The notes under the pieces are model-generated. The model saw only the letters and a list, made by a program, of their open reading frames with translations. It was not told the DNA's origin and did not search any database. Positions 36,201 to 49,560 of a DNA stretch of 64,000 nt are shown one piece after another; within the stretch, counting starts at the first letter, position 1; the number at the start of each line of letters is the position of its first letter. Made by a program: the position numbers and the translations under genes. Location: contig CM082579.2 of assembly GCA_040954595.2 (NCBI GenBank), positions 6,634,001 through 6,698,000 of the forward strand, given 5' to 3'. Source of the stretch: Balanoglossus misakiensis (lineage: Eukaryota; Hemichordata).

Positions 36201-37610
36201 TGGACCTAGTTTACTCATTTCTGCTAATACGTTTATTTTTCCCCGTCAGCCAGGACTGTTTACTCTAAGATTGTCAGGGAATGCAAGTCCACACGGATTC
36301 GAATTAGATATTCATATTCATCATGTTCAACCGCTATACGTACGTGCATTCGCCGATTGAGGACATTCGACTCAACTGACCACATGGTGGTTCAATCACG
36401 ATAGTCCGGTCCCATGTATTTTGTTTGCAACCGATCGCATGTAAAAAGTGTGCCGTTTTGATTCGGCCAACAACGTCAATACCGGCACCTGTTTGCAGAT
36501 GGTCTCACGACTTCGCGACGTGCTGTGTACTGCAAGCTGCTGATAGGCGGGCACGTATAACCTCCACTCATGTACGTGTCTCAAAGTAAAGGAAAATGGA
36601 CTCTCGGTTGGCCCACTGATCTTCGACCCGCGCCGTCGGAATGCATAATTACATCACATTTTGACGCGAACGCTGCAAGAATTCGCACACGGGTAGATAT
36701 TGTATAAAAGCGTTATATGCAAAAAAAGCAGACCCCCCAAGGTTGCTTCTGATTGGTCAAGAGCCATTGTCGCACAGGTGAACAGCGGGGGGGGGGGGGG
36801 GAGGCGGATTCGGTAAGCCACGGCTAATAGACTGTCCGGGGTGCCGTATAATTTGATGTGTAACAGTGATGTCATGTCATGTCAGACGCATACTACCTTA
36901 ACCCGGGGATAATTATTTCACATTGTACGCATGCATGATATCAACTTATGGCCTGTGGCAGATCACAGCGCCGCCATCGACGATTCGTCTATGAAGTTAA
37001 ACTCTGACCCAAAGCGCAAGTTGCGTAGCAACGGCCGCTTTCGGCGTAATTTGTAGAAAAGTAGAAAATTGCCGCATTAGCATTTGTTTCAAATGCCAAC
37101 AAGATCGCCAATAAACTTTTGTTCAACTTCTCTAATATGTCATATGTGAATCGCTTTGAAAAGTTAGAGTCGTCGTGTGACAGGAAATTGTCAGCTTCGG
37201 CTGAAATGGAGAGTGCATTGACCCGCCCCCCCCCCTCCTTGTGCTGACAGAAAATTCGCAAGAAGAAAAAAATCACCAAACTGACTCGTTTCGCACAGAA
37301 TTTTACCTTCAGTTATTGAAACCTGTTGCAATAACTCGGCTCATTCGGGACAGGTCGTATCACCGCGATGCGAGAGCTTAGAAATCCCACTTTTCCCATC
37401 TCCTTGAACCTCTATGTCAAACGGAGTGGAACCACGCGTGACATGTCATTATGCCGAAGAATTAATTTACGTATCATCACATGATCATCGTGGAATGTCA
37501 TTCGCGCGTCAAACGACACCTGGCATGCGCATTGCAAACATCCAATCACGCGAATCAACGCGAATAAACCACAAAACCTATTATTGTCAGGTTGAGGTTA
37601 ACCATATGAA
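33280..37610. repeat. Diverged duplicated unit, copy 2 (blocks A-B-C-G-D-E-F)
   Basis: Most complete copy. Block A 33287-33430, B 33690-33830, C 34780-34980, G 35707-35800, D 36140-36245, E 36455-36590, F 37479-37600. A-C match copy 1; C, G, D, E and F match copy 3. Block E shows the best match, for example CCTGTTTGCAGATG and GACTTCGCGAC-TGCTGTGTACTGC. It also contains a 15-base G run at 36787-36801. Confidence 0.5.
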
Positions 37611-39350
37611 ACGCTATCCCAGATCAAATAACTGTCTCCCAAATCACGTGATGAAATTCGTTCTAACGAAACAGCTGACTTTTACCCTGGGTATTTAGCA
37701 GCGTCTTGTTAATTACCAAGTTTGCTGATACTTGCCGTAGCTTCTGTGGGCAACCTTGTCCTCACAGCACTGTACGGAATCCAGTAAACATACCACTGCA
37801 ACAGCCAAGCCATGTGCCGTAGAGGGACTATGCTTGCATCAAACCTGTGCCACACGGGGCCGTGCACGGGGGCCCTGTCACTGTGACGAAGTTATCACGA
37901 CTCTGTTTACCGAAACGTGCACATTTAACGTGACCAAACCAAATTCTATTCTGATTCAGGAAGGATTCTAAAAATACCCGTCAATTTAAGTGAAATTGCT
38001 TATTTTCACCCACGCACCGGCCGCGACCCATTTATTTCTTCAGGTTCATTTCGCAACATTTCAATATTTACACCGATATTCCCAACAGTCATGCTATTGT
38101 TAGCGGCGGTGTGGGTTAAAATTAAATGCATTTTGATTGGATCACTGCAGTTCAGCATGAATCGGTGCGAGGAGGCATCCATCAGACTCTAATGTCGAAA
38201 GGTCGAATCTCTGTTTATACCTGTACTTCTACATGTCTTCCAAATTGACTCCCCTCCCCGGGCGCAATATTAGTTGCGAAATACCAGAGAATAACAGATA
38301 AGAGAATATACAATAGAGAAGAAAATATAATGCTACCCCTATATTTCACAACAAACGCGGTTTTCAAAGGAATCCTCCGATCAAACCAGTTGGTACCGCT
38401 TTCCGTGGTTCTATCGTTTGATCACCCTCTTCTGGGAATTGATGAAAGGAACAATTTTGTTGTAAGAACGTAAAGATCGAAACGCAACGTGATGTAACTG
38501 GTCAATTCTCTTCTGTATGAAATGATTATTTTCTTTCTTTCTTTCAGTCTAAATGCGGAGCGGGAGCTGATTGCGTTTGGTCTGACAGGAAACCTATTAA
38601 TTTTTACCCGGCATACTAGCTAACCCGACAGAGGAATTATTCATAATACGTCTCTGAGTCGCATTGCTGAACGATGGGAGTAGATTGTGCAGCCGATGGC
38701 AAAAAATGAGTATTCGATTACAAAATATACGTGCATTTGTTGTGAACGATATCTGTGATGTGTGTGGATGCTTGTTACTAGCAAATGCGCTATGAAGCGA
38801 CATAAATTATGGTTCTGCATAAACGGCTCGTCTGTGTAGTGTTTAATAACGTATGTCACGTCTCAACAGTCCATGTGCACGTGTCACATGTATATACGCG
38901 CCAAAAACCTGAGGTGGGACTTCAAGTTACCGGTACGATTGTGTGTTCAAGGTGATATTCCTTCCACACTGAAGAAAACGTGGGAACACCTATAAACCCT
39001 CCAATTTCATTAACATTTAGATTGAGTATGTGGTAACCTTACACGAAACTTGTAACTGGATGATACGTTTCGAGGGCGAAGGCCCGTTTTGATATCAGGT
39101 CCTTAAAAGGAATTTCATTTCGAATGTGGAAGTCTTCATCTAAAAGTAGATATCTCATTCGAAACAGGAGCCTATACACGTGTGGAAAAGACAAGAAATG
39201 ATTTGCTTTGCGTTACGCACACACGTGGGTTTTTAAACCGGCGGAGTTGTCAAGTTCCCTAACACGTTCTCCCACAAAGTTACGGATATAGTTTTGGGGT
39301 ATGCTAATTTAAATGTGTGTGACTTTCAATCTATAGCTATACCGCGTATT

Positions 39351-39470
39351 ACAACACAACACAATTAACACAACACAACACAACACAACACAACACAACA
39401 CAACACAACACAACACAACACAACACAACACAACACAACACAACACAACACAACACAACACAACACAACA
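39351..39470. repeat. (CAACA)n pentanucleotide/decanucleotide satellite
   Basis: About 110 bp of near-perfect CAACA units after a slightly degenerate start. Confidence 0.97.
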
Positions 39471-40128
39471 ATACAGCGGTGTACAGTAAAATCCGCTGGG
39501 TGCAACGAGGCGCACGTCATACTTTCCATTCCGTCTCGCTCGCTCTCTGTCAAAACTGGTACACATGTATCTGTAAACACATCTCGGTTGTACGGCCGTG
39601 ACCGTGGTGCCAAGGTTTGCGCCACGGCGGCAGGAATGCATGCCACTTTCAATATGTTGACTTTTCTGTTATAGCTATTTCTGGCGTTTAACAGCGTGTG
39701 CCGACGCGACGTTGTTGATTAAACGACCTCGAGTTTGCTGAAGTCTCTAAAATCACTTTCGATTTTGCCGGTCACGTGACCGCGTATACCGACCTTGTTT
39801 CCCTTTAATGATATTTATGGTGTGTTTTGTTTTAAAAAATTGTTCTTATCCGGCGCGGTCTGCCGGTCGAAGGAAACAATTAGGACTAAAGACAGTAAAT
39901 GGCCTGATAGATTTCGAGTTAATTTGGTACTGAAAATTCACGGAAACGCGGTGCCATGGTAACCTCTTGCAGTGGCCGTGATATTCAGGGGCGATGGGTG
40001 TCATGTGTACAGGCGACACTGGCCATAGAGTAAATTGTTTGTCCAAAGTCACGGTGATATAGTCCCAGTGCTTGTTAGCAAATCCCAAATGAGTTTCAAT
40101 TTTGTAGTCGCTAATTTGTGTTTGACAT

Positions 40129-40234
40129 GTACAGAGATTGTACCGAGTGGATAATTATAATCTAGCTAGAGGGTCTGACTGGCTGCTATTGGTGCAATCA
40201 GACCCCCTAGCTAGGTTAGCTACAATCTCTGTAC
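40129..40234. mobile_element. 106-bp foldback element (nested inverted repeats)
   Basis: Outer arms GTACAGAGATTGTA (40129-40142) and its exact complement (40221-40234). Inner arms CTAGCTAG-A-GGGTCTGA (40162-40178) pair with 40198-40214 with one mismatch. The loop is 19 bp. No clear target duplication was found. It could be a foldback/MITE remnant or a transcribed hairpin. Confidence 0.55.
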
Positions 40235-42267
40235 GGAGAATGGCTATACTGTATACATCACAACCAGACATATGGGACCGAACACAACATCTGCAACTTC
40301 TGTGATCACGGCAATCCCCAGAGAGCGGGACGTCATGGTTTTTTGGTCTGACAAGGGACACTACTCGTGTTACACTTTAATCCCACGTTGAATCCTTCGC
40401 TGATTTTATGTCTGGTGTATTGGGGAGGATAATTGTCACATGTGCTATATTTAGATAATTGGCGAGAAATGAGTGGTCCGCCGTGACACGCGGACGAGTA
40501 ATTAGGCCCATAACGGCAATTTTTTTTTTAGTTTCGTCTACATGTAAATGGTTCAACTGCATTAGAGTTTATGCAAGCAGGTCGTCTGTGATTTTTAAAC
40601 TGAATGTTGTTTTTTCCCTGTTCGATTTTAGGTGAGTTCAACTTATGACGCGATTCAATTATTCTTCGTCCCCAGTGGTTTGCTAAAGTAGACGTTATTC
40701 AGTTTTATATAGGCCAATACCTAGTAGAAACGGTTCGGATCTCCGAGGTGTGACAGGAACATCCGATTCTGTCAAAGAAGCACTCATCTCCGCAGCTGTG
40801 GTCTTTGGATTTGACTATTACTGAATTTGGTATTCCCTACGTCAAAAAAAATCACGCCGTTTTGAGAAATGCCTTTATTTGGTGAGGATATTAAAGAACA
40901 TTTTAACTTTGTTATATGAGTTGACAGTATCAGTAAAACTGAGTTTACAAGGGCTGTAAGCTGTAATAAGAAATGAGATATTCTGGAATAATTCGAAAAT
41001 ATTAAACACTTTAGGGAGTAAGGAAAAGCGAGAGACGCGGAGAGCAAATCTCGAGTAGCTTGATTGATCGCAATGTCATTGGCGTCACGTAATAGCTCGA
41101 GCATGTAACGAGTGTAGATGGATGAATCTTCGAAGCTGTTTACCGGGAAAAGCACTTTTAGGTTTAGTAGTCGCACTGATGGTATGGAACTCTGTAACCT
41201 TCAATCTGCAACCAGCAAATTGCCTGTGTCACGCACGCGCGTGGAGGCTATTCACGGAAAGCTTTTTGCTTGATTGTAGGATTTGACATTGCCGGATTCA
41301 CAAGTCAATGTCTTTACATTACTCCATTAAACAAGGTGCTTCGAAGCAGTCATTGACCTCGAGTGGACTCTTGTGTCAGTGTTCATTTCGCCTGGTTGAC
41401 GGATTCAGTCACGTGACACCTTCGCCGTCTCTCAATTTTCGTATCTTGCCACAAGAAGCATCGTTCATTACATTTAGCATCATGTTGCTCACTGCACAAA
41501 GACATTCGCTCTTATATTAGGATCTTGTGATTCTTGTGATTCAAGGTCAGGGTGGAGTCGGTTCGAGACGAGGACGATACAATCTTGGCGCCAGTGGCTC
41601 ACATGTTTTCGTTCAGGTTCGCATAAACCTTAGGCTTTCAAAGGTATATGGGTTTAAATAGCGCCAAGTTTAAATTTATTTTTTAGACCAATTTTGTAGT
41701 TTATTTGCACATGAAATAAAAGAAATCAATCTAAACGACATTTTACAAAGAAGAAAACACGTCATTTCCGGCTGAACGGATATTCATTCGCCCACCAAGC
41801 TGAAGTATAGCCGATATTGACACGAACCTGGCCAGGGTATGGACAACTACAATGTTCGAGTCAGTCAACATTATTCGAAGTCGTACAGATTTTAATTTAC
41901 ATGAACCGGAGGGGAAACGGTATCAAAATGTTTACTCAGTCGTAGTCGGAGCGCGATCAAAAGACGAAAATAAAAAAGCGATTCATAACACGTATTCATG
42001 TTGACAACTTCAATATCGAGAGTTCAATTTTAGAGTTCACAATTTGATAATTTTATCAGCGGGGAAACTGTCGCCGTGCGTCAAATTGCAAATCAACATC
42101 GCGACTGTTAAAAGTGCCGCTAACTGTTACGACTACAACACGGCTATTATAATCACAAGGATAGCCTAAATAGATCGAAGTATAAAGGAGCGATTGGATG
42201 GAAAATAAATACAAAAGCACGCTTGTCGTCTCTCTGTGAATCGGTTGATGAATGACGCAGTGAAGAA

Positions 42268-42362
42268 CTTTCTCTCTCCGATTCATTCTCTCTCTGTCTC
42301 TCCGCTATCTCCCTCTCTTCTCCCTTTCTCCCCCCCCCCCTCTCTCGCTTCCCCTCTCTCTG
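42268..42362. repeat. Polypyrimidine (CT/C-rich) tract
   Basis: About 95 bp almost entirely C and T on the plus strand, with a 12-base C run, immediately upstream of the ATTC array. Confidence 0.85.
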
Positions 42363-42404
42363 TATCTGCCGTCACATTTTCCCGAGCATCTATTCGCTGG
42401 TGCC

Positions 42405-42538
42405 ATTCATTCATTCATTCATTCATTCATTCATTCATTCATTCATTCATTCATTCATTCATTCATTCATTCATTCATTCATTCATTCATTCATTCATTC
42501 ATTCATTCATTCATTCATTCATTCATTCATTCATTCAT
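42405..42538. repeat. (ATTC)n microsatellite, about 33 copies
   Basis: Uninterrupted tetranucleotide array of 134 bp. It is perfect, so it is probably highly variable. Confidence 0.98.
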
Positions 42539-45500
42539 AGACGTTTCAAGGAATCATGTTTCTGTAACTATCTGATTCTGTTGTGGTATATTACATATTA
42601 TGTAAGTCTAATTGACATTTGAAACATTCTACAGTGGGCGTTGCAACATTTGATATTTTTTGCTTTCGGGATATCGAGATGCATTTTAATATCATTATGG
42701 CGTAATGTTTCCCAGAGAAAATGTCATGGACTTTAAGGACCATTGAGCATAATTTCGCGGAGGTCGGTCCGTTCCGCACGCGTGCAAGCGGGCAGATCCA
42801 CATGTCTTTGATGTTTGGAATTCTGGGAAACATTTTCTGGGAAAATCCCACGGGTGTATCTTTACACATTGTACAGTAGCCTGTGCAAATCTAGCGATAT
42901 ATATAATAGTCAAGTAGAGATTTTCTGTCGGACGTCCACGCGAAAAGTGAGCCGCCACGCATACAATACAAAATGCACTGAAAGATTTATTGCTGGATGA
43001 ATGATGATGTCTGCGCGCGGATGTTGATTCCGGCTTGAAACAGTGAAAACGGTGAACCGAAACCGAGTGCTGATTCCCCCCCCCCCTTCCTCCGACGGTC
43101 AAAATACCATCTCCCCGACCTAACGAACAACTTTTGTTCACGCACACGGTGACGCGCACGTGATTTAATAATCCACAGCCCCGGGGTTTAGGTGGAGGGG
43201 CACTGTATGTACAAGATGCGTATACAGAAGTGCCCTCACACGGCGGATCAATTCATTGGTATTCTCGGAAACGCAACAACGCGGAAGCACGTGTCTTGGC
43301 GGTGAATTTTTTCACGAGGATGCCGACAATTCGCCTAAAATTTCATTTCTTAATTGACGAAATTAAGCGGCTGTATATGAAGTGTACATGAAAAGCAAAA
43401 CAACCACTAATGTACAAACGCACTCGTGACTAGTAGTACTCCCTACACCAATGCTCAAGGCAACACATCCATTTCTTAATATTAAAAACATATATCGCAT
43501 TACTCGACATTAACTGCCTGTAGGACAAACTTACTTCAAAATCCTTAATCCACGGCACGTGAGCCGTTTCAGCGAAAGAGGCCTAGGCATGAATCAAGAC
43601 TTGCGCCCGCAGTTAAGTTCCAGGAAATGAATAAGACTTTATAGTAAACAGGCGAATGGGAATGAACTTTACCCGAATGAAGTTGAAAATCTTTGACATG
43701 GATAAATGACGCAAATTATTTGAAACAGTGTGCCTACTGATATCTGCGATTTCAAATTATGACTTCGTGGTCCATTTTTGACACGGGAGAATCTCGGTGT
43801 CGCAATAGCGATGGAATGGTTTGCAAATATGAAGACATCACTATTATAAGAAAAAAAGTCTGGAAAAATCCATGTTGAGTTGTGTCATTCGATTAACCTG
43901 AACAATCTTTTGCGAGATTTGTGATAATTAAGTAAAAAAAACCCCGCTAATTTAAGTAAATCGCAAATTCGGTGAAATACGATCCCTTAAACAGGATGTA
44001 GAGAAACCGTGATTCTGTTTCAGAAGGTGAAGTACTTTCAAAAGCTTATAAATGGAAAACACCGGAAAGATTAGAGAAGCCTCATATTAAAGGACATATA
44101 TCAAAAATAAAGTTTAATATTTCATGATAGTCTTCATGCATTGAGTACTAGCCTTAAGTTAAAAAGAGATCAATGTAATCTTTGAATGATAAGACTAGAT
44201 CACTGAATGCTTCCTAAGACTCGTGAATATCTTCTATTCAACGCCCCCTTGCAAGGGCGCATGTGTCACACTCAGCTGCTCAGGGCTAAAAACTAGCAAC
44301 AGAATTTACCCGCGCTTTTTCAGTCCCAGGTTACGCAGGAAATAATCTCTCTACGCTGTCACGTACTCGACTTGACTAGTTCACTTGTTCGACTCGAAAC
44401 GCGTGATTTCCAAACTGGCAATTTTAATTTCACCGACCTTCGACTGACCTTGGGATGAGTTTATGGAAAACATCCCACATGATTCCACATTGAAAGTTGA
44501 ATTAATCTGTAGACACAATGAATTGCAAGTGACGCCATTTTGAACGAAAACGCGTCTCAAATGGTGTGTAATGGGAATAAAATATATATGTGCATCATAT
44601 GATATTGGATTGTAAATAGACGTTCTAGACATAACCATGGCAACGCTTGACTTCGTCTTCTGCACGGTAAGGCTAGAAGTCTAAGTAGTCTTTGAAGTAC
44701 AAGCGCATGTGGAAGTCCTCAACTTATACGTGTAATTGAGTTCAGTTGAATTATTTGTGGGGCGGGCGGTTGTTTTGACTCTGTGGTCAAAAAAAATATT
44801 TGTGACAGGCACTAATTTCCTAACCAAATTATGACCCATACAAGAGTGATTCTGTGTGACAACCCGCTCGAAGACAAATCTACTCCTTGATCAACGATAG
44901 ATGTCCAACCGTGCAATATCACAGTATTCGCGTTTTCACGCATTTTATTTAAACGGCAAATTTGCTTCATTTAATTTGCTCAGAAAATATTCACTGTTCA
45001 AATAATGTGTATTTATGCTTTTGCAAGACTTAGTTTATATTTTATGGAAAATGGTATTTGAGAAATTCGCTTATCAAAATATTTATCACATACGACAGCA
45101 CTGGCAACACTAATTTCTCTGATTGTGTTTTATTTGATATTAAGAAAGAGAGGGTGAGAGAGAGGGCAAAATTATCTCTGCTGCCCCGTGTGACGCGCAA
45201 ACAAGTGCAGTGTACTATTCCGGGATCGCGATGGGGAGTAGAGTATACGCTTACCCTTGAAACACTTAGGAGTGAAAATATGACGTCTCAAACAGGTTTG
45301 AGGCAGTTGCTGTTTGAAGACATCGAATATCGCTGAACGATGAGTACGCGCATGATATCTTGACGAAAACAGGTTCTTCGTTACAGTCTCTGAACATACG
45401 ATCGGACTACACTCGATATAAGTTTTGGGTGACGAAAATTACATACATGTACATGTATATACAAAACTTCAATTGAAAGGAAAGTTTGTACATGTTTTCG

Positions 45501-45539
45501 CATCGTTATTTCACGAAATGGTCATCACTCTTGTTACGA

Positions 45540-45939
45540 CGTATTACCTCAAATGCAGTTCCGCCGTGTAGTCCACAGACAGCCACGTATTACCTCAAAT
45601 GCAGTTCCACAGTGACACGGAGACGCGCTCCCTCAGGACGGCTCCCAAATTCCAAGCGGCGTCCTCGAAAATGTCCACCACGACTTCAAAAGTCCCTTCG
45701 GCAGTGCCAATCCTCAGCTACCACAGTAGACAGGCACTCCGTACGGTGGACTCCAAAAACTCCTCCAAGGCGACGGCACAGCTACAGACCAGAATCAAAA
45801 TGAGCCACACGACAACGTGGCACTGGGTGGCTTTTAGACGACCAAAAACTAACACCTGGTCACGCTAATATGTTAAATAAAGAAATCAACATAGGTGCAC
45901 CTGGCCACGAAACAAAACAAATCATAAACTTCATCACAC
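45540..45939 (+). repeat. Dispersed coding-like repeat, copy 1
   Basis: The part 45695-45939 is nearly identical to 55354-55588. Differences are a one-base deletion in the CAGCTA-CAGACC stretch, an 11-base extra segment near 45832 and scattered substitutions. Upstream, copy 1 has extra sequence, including a 23-bp direct repeat (45540-45562 and 45586-45608) starting CGTATTACCTCAAATGCAG. The open frame reads SKVPSAVPILSYHSRQALRT then VDSKNSSKATAQL. It matches no domain I know. A retroposed gene fragment or an uncharacterised transposon part are both possible. Confidence 0.7.
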
Positions 45940-47277
45940 TCCTCAAGCAATATCTGTCCTGTTTAGTATCGATATTACCTCAATGTGGATTAGATTTGCA
46001 TGTTCTTGTGTGTTCTTTGGATATGTATTCAGAATGTATGCAGTCTGGTATCCTGCCGTATTTTCTCCACTTTGCTTCCAAAACTACGTCTAGCGTGATA
46101 TTTATTTGGATTTCAAAATTATCGGGTAAACTCCGTTCGTAGAGGCGATTCCGACGCAGCAGTTGGCGATATTCTCGTACAAGTGAGTTGTCTGGGATTT
46201 TCCCGGTGTTACAGGCAAAGTATATAAAGTGTTTTACTTGAAAACACCCAATTTCTCACGTCTCTGCTAATAAGTTTATTTTCCCACATGACGTCAGATA
46301 CGTTTCTAGGTTTTGTGGAGTAACCCGTGTTTTGGCGGGAAAATGTAGACGTCATTTCGACTCACGCGAACTAAAAAAAACAGTCAATGGTTAGTACATA
46401 CGTCATTGAAAATCAATTAAACGCACTCGATTCAAACTAACCATCGCAGTTTTTGATTATTCAATTACAGTCCAATCGCATGTTTTTCGTTTCCAGCCGA
46501 TTGAGGATAAAGACATGGACGTTTTAATTGGGTCAACAAAGTCAATAAGGACCTGTTTGCAGATGTTCTCGATGACTTCGCGACATGCTGTGTACTGCTA
46601 GACAGGCACGTACGTCCACTCGTGACAAGAGTCCGTGTTCACTGATGCTAAACGGTATCCTGTCCGAGTAATCGAAAATGAACCCCGTTAATCTTTGACC
46701 GACAAGCGCCATGTCCCGCTGCAAACTATTGCTTGTTTCGCGGGGATTCTGACAAATGACGCATGCGCGTTCGGGGTGTACAGAACAGAAGTTCGTTTTG
46801 GTGCAGGCAGTACACGACATACTGATCCCCTATTGCTTTGGAAATGATTGCTTTGTTAATGACATTTCCGACCATGTCATCGATAATTATGGCACGGCGA
46901 GGGGGCGTTTCTCAGTGATTTCGTACTGATAACATCATGGTTCGGTCAGGTTGCCTGATGGGCGGACGGTTGCCATGGTCAAATGGGGTCACAGACCGCA
47001 GTTTAGTCGGTCGTTACACTCCAGCGGTCCTGATGCACGCCATGCTGTCATCATGACAAGGGGCATTGTTCTGTTAGCGTATCTGACACCCTTCGGCGTT
47101 CCCAGAAGCCAGCGGGTTATCTTATCAGAGCGCGTGTTCAGAACTCCGTACGCCAGTGAAACGACCAATTTATAAAAGATATATAATGTTACTTTGAGTA
47201 TTAATTCTTCTACGCTGGGAGGGTAGTGTGCCTTGTGTCTGTGCAATGGATTTCAACAAGGGTTTATTTCAATATTA

Positions 47278-47345
47278 GACAGACAGACAGACAGACAGAC
47301 AGATAGATACAGACATTGATAAATAAATAAATAAATAAATAAATA
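47278..47345. repeat. (GACA)n and (AAAT)n microsatellites
   Basis: GACA units at 47278-47303, then a short GATA-like interval and AAAT units at 47321-47345. Confidence 0.95.
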
Positions 47346-48298
47346 ACAGCTAATATCGAACACATTTAAAGTACCATGAGTATTCGCTTACATAATTTCT
47401 GTGTATACCATGTACATGCACTTGGAGTTTAGTCTGTGTAAGGGTCAAAGACAGAGCACGGTCACTCCACACACGTGCACGGTCACAGCCAGGTACCATA
47501 TTTTGCTTCGATGATGTCAGAGCGTGACGTCAGTTAATCCAACTATTGTGTCATTCGGGACTTTGTGCATACAGTCAACACTCGACAGCGTTTGATCAAA
47601 AGTCACCCATTTACCCGGCTTCCGCGGTCTCCGGTGAAGAATGTCGGTGTGAATGGGAGAGGAATGTGGCATATGTACACCTGTAAATTAAAAACAAACA
47701 CCATCTATTGAGATTTGTCACGGTGATCGCGCTCTCAACTCAGCTATCTCACCCATGGTATTGTTGTTCGATGTTTGTCTGCACGTCACCGTGAAAATCA
47801 CACAATAGCATTGTTCTTGACTCTTCACCGGGACAATTGTGACAGGACGAGAAAATATGTGAGGGCAGACAGACTGATGCAAGATCGCCCGGAAATCGCC
47901 CTGGACGAAATCCAGAGTCAACGAACTGGAGTCAAATGTCTCTGTCCATTAAGGTTAGGCCTCAAGTTACAAACCAGGTCTCGCTGAGTGAAATCCATTT
48001 CCGTTTGTACACTGTTTTACTGACAAGGGTGACTAATCGAACACCAAAGTCCTCTCTCTACTCAGTGACTGATTTTTTTACAGACATGGTTTGAGGATAA
48101 TGTACCAGGATCGCCAGATCATAATTCATTTAGTTTAGCTTTGACATTATCCACAAATGCACAAAAGATGTTAGTTATATATCAAAACTTTCGCCTTGTT
48201 GAACACAGATAAGGAAGGTTGAAGAATACGCAGTCTGTCACTAGATTTATGAGCAGACCATCAATCAACGAATTAAAGAATCAGAGAGAATGCCGTAA

Positions 48299-49204
48299 GG
48301 GAGCATTCGTTTTTTACAGGGAGGGGGGGGGGGCGGTGGAAATCAGGGGGGGGGGTTTACTTTTACAAAGCAGTTTTTAGGGGGGGACAAATTTTATAAT
48401 CAATGGTTTAGGGGGGGGGGCAATTTTTACAACAGATTTGTATGGAATTATAGCACACTTTGACGACTAAATGTTTATTTTGAGTCCGCAAAAATGCAGT
48501 TTCGCGCCCTTTATTTTACAAAATTTTCTAATGTGGGAGGGGGAAACCCCCTCCCACACCCACCCCTCATCAACACCTTTCAATCATTGACTGGTTTATC
48601 TATAGTGTCCCAGGTCAGGGGACTTGCCCCCACCCCATGATAACTTTGAGCGGCGACGGTTAAATTTGTCCTCCCCAACAAACCGGTAGTTGAGTTAATT
48701 TGCTTTTGCCGGGTTCATTAAAATGCAGCTTTGAGCTCTGTATTTTACAAAATGTTCTAACTTGGGAGGGGGACACCCCCTCCCAAACCCACCCCCTTCA
48801 ATTCTCGGTTTACAATGTCTCCCAACACAGAATACAAATACTTAAAAAATAAAAACAATGTTCAGTTTTAATACCCACTGATGAGGGGAAACATCAGTTT
48901 CAAATTCTTTTCATGGGAGTGCTGTATCTTTATCTTTTTTTACAAGATAGAATGAATGTAATTCTGAATAGAATCATATGTCAACAATAACAATGGTCAG
49001 TCTAAATATCTGACAAAGTTTGATAAGTTTAATCCGGTGGATAAACTTTTTTTTTTTTTGGGGGGGGGTCAAATTTTACAATTGAAGAATTTAGGGGGGA
49101 CACATTTTAGAAAAGTAATTTCGAGGGGGGGTTGCCTTTTACATTTAGTCGGCGACTCAAATTGCACCGGCCCCCCCCCCTCCCTGTAAAAAACGAATGC
49201 TCCC
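48299..49204. mobile_element. 906-bp inverted-repeat element flanked by TAA
   Basis: The termini are inverted copies beginning GGGAGCATTCGTTTTTTACA and continuing into GGGAGGGGGG. TAA flanks both ends (48296-48298 and 49205-49207), as for PIF/Harbinger 3-bp target duplications. Internally a roughly 235-bp block is tandemly duplicated (around 48490-48605 and 48720-48820). Each copy contains a GGGAGGGGG/CCCCCTCCC palindrome. G runs interrupt AT-rich TTTTACA words throughout. There is no transposase frame, so it is non-autonomous. Confidence 0.7.
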
Positions 49205-49400
49205 TAAACTCCATTTGCAGTTCAACAGAGGTCATTGACCTCAAATAACCTAGAAATATGCGATGTATAGCGTTGTCGTCAAGGTCCTGACTAAGGTATC
49301 ACGTTCAGATGTCTCATTAATACTTAATGTGATCACATATCTATCGCTGCTTTTGTATAACTGTTAATTGCGTGATGGTATTTTCAGTTTAACGTTCGGG

Positions 49401-49560
49401 TGATGTGATGTGATGCGGTGTGATGTGGTGTGGTGTGGTGTGGTGTGATGTGATGTGATGTGATGTGATGTGATGTGATGTGATGTGATGTGATGTGATG
49501 TGATGTGATGTGATGTGATGTGATGTGATGTGATGTGATGTGACGTGATGTGATGTGATG
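49401..49560. repeat. (TGATG)n pentanucleotide satellite
   Basis: About 32 units of TGATG/GTGAT with GG variants at the left end. The plus strand is G/T-rich. Confidence 0.97.

Larger units (their letters stand above)
37611..42049. other. Intergenic, no gene recognised
   Basis: Contains a (CAACA)n tract and a small foldback element, listed separately, plus two GTCACGTGAC palindromes (39771-39780 and 41408-41417). A Cys-rich 71-codon frame at 37756-37971 has no domain I recognise. Confidence 0.45.

Noticed and set aside
22850-36870. Similarity between about 22875-22900 and 36838-36866 (GGGGTGCC followed by ATAAT)
   Set aside because: Only about 30 bp and with several mismatches. Too short to claim a repeat family.
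37756-37971. Cys-rich 71-codon plus-strand frame
   Set aside because: The Cys spacing fits no family I recognise, there is no signal peptide, and no splice or transcript evidence.
39309-39652. Cys/Val-rich repetitive open frames on the minus strand
   Set aside because: They are only translations of the CAACA satellite.
42236-42622. 128-codon frame rich in His/Ser/Phe/Ile
   Set aside because: It is a read-through of the polypyrimidine tract and the ATTC microsatellite.
39351-49560. Possible CRISPR-like arrays
   Set aside because: The repeats are simple tandem microsatellites without unique spacers, in an animal genome.
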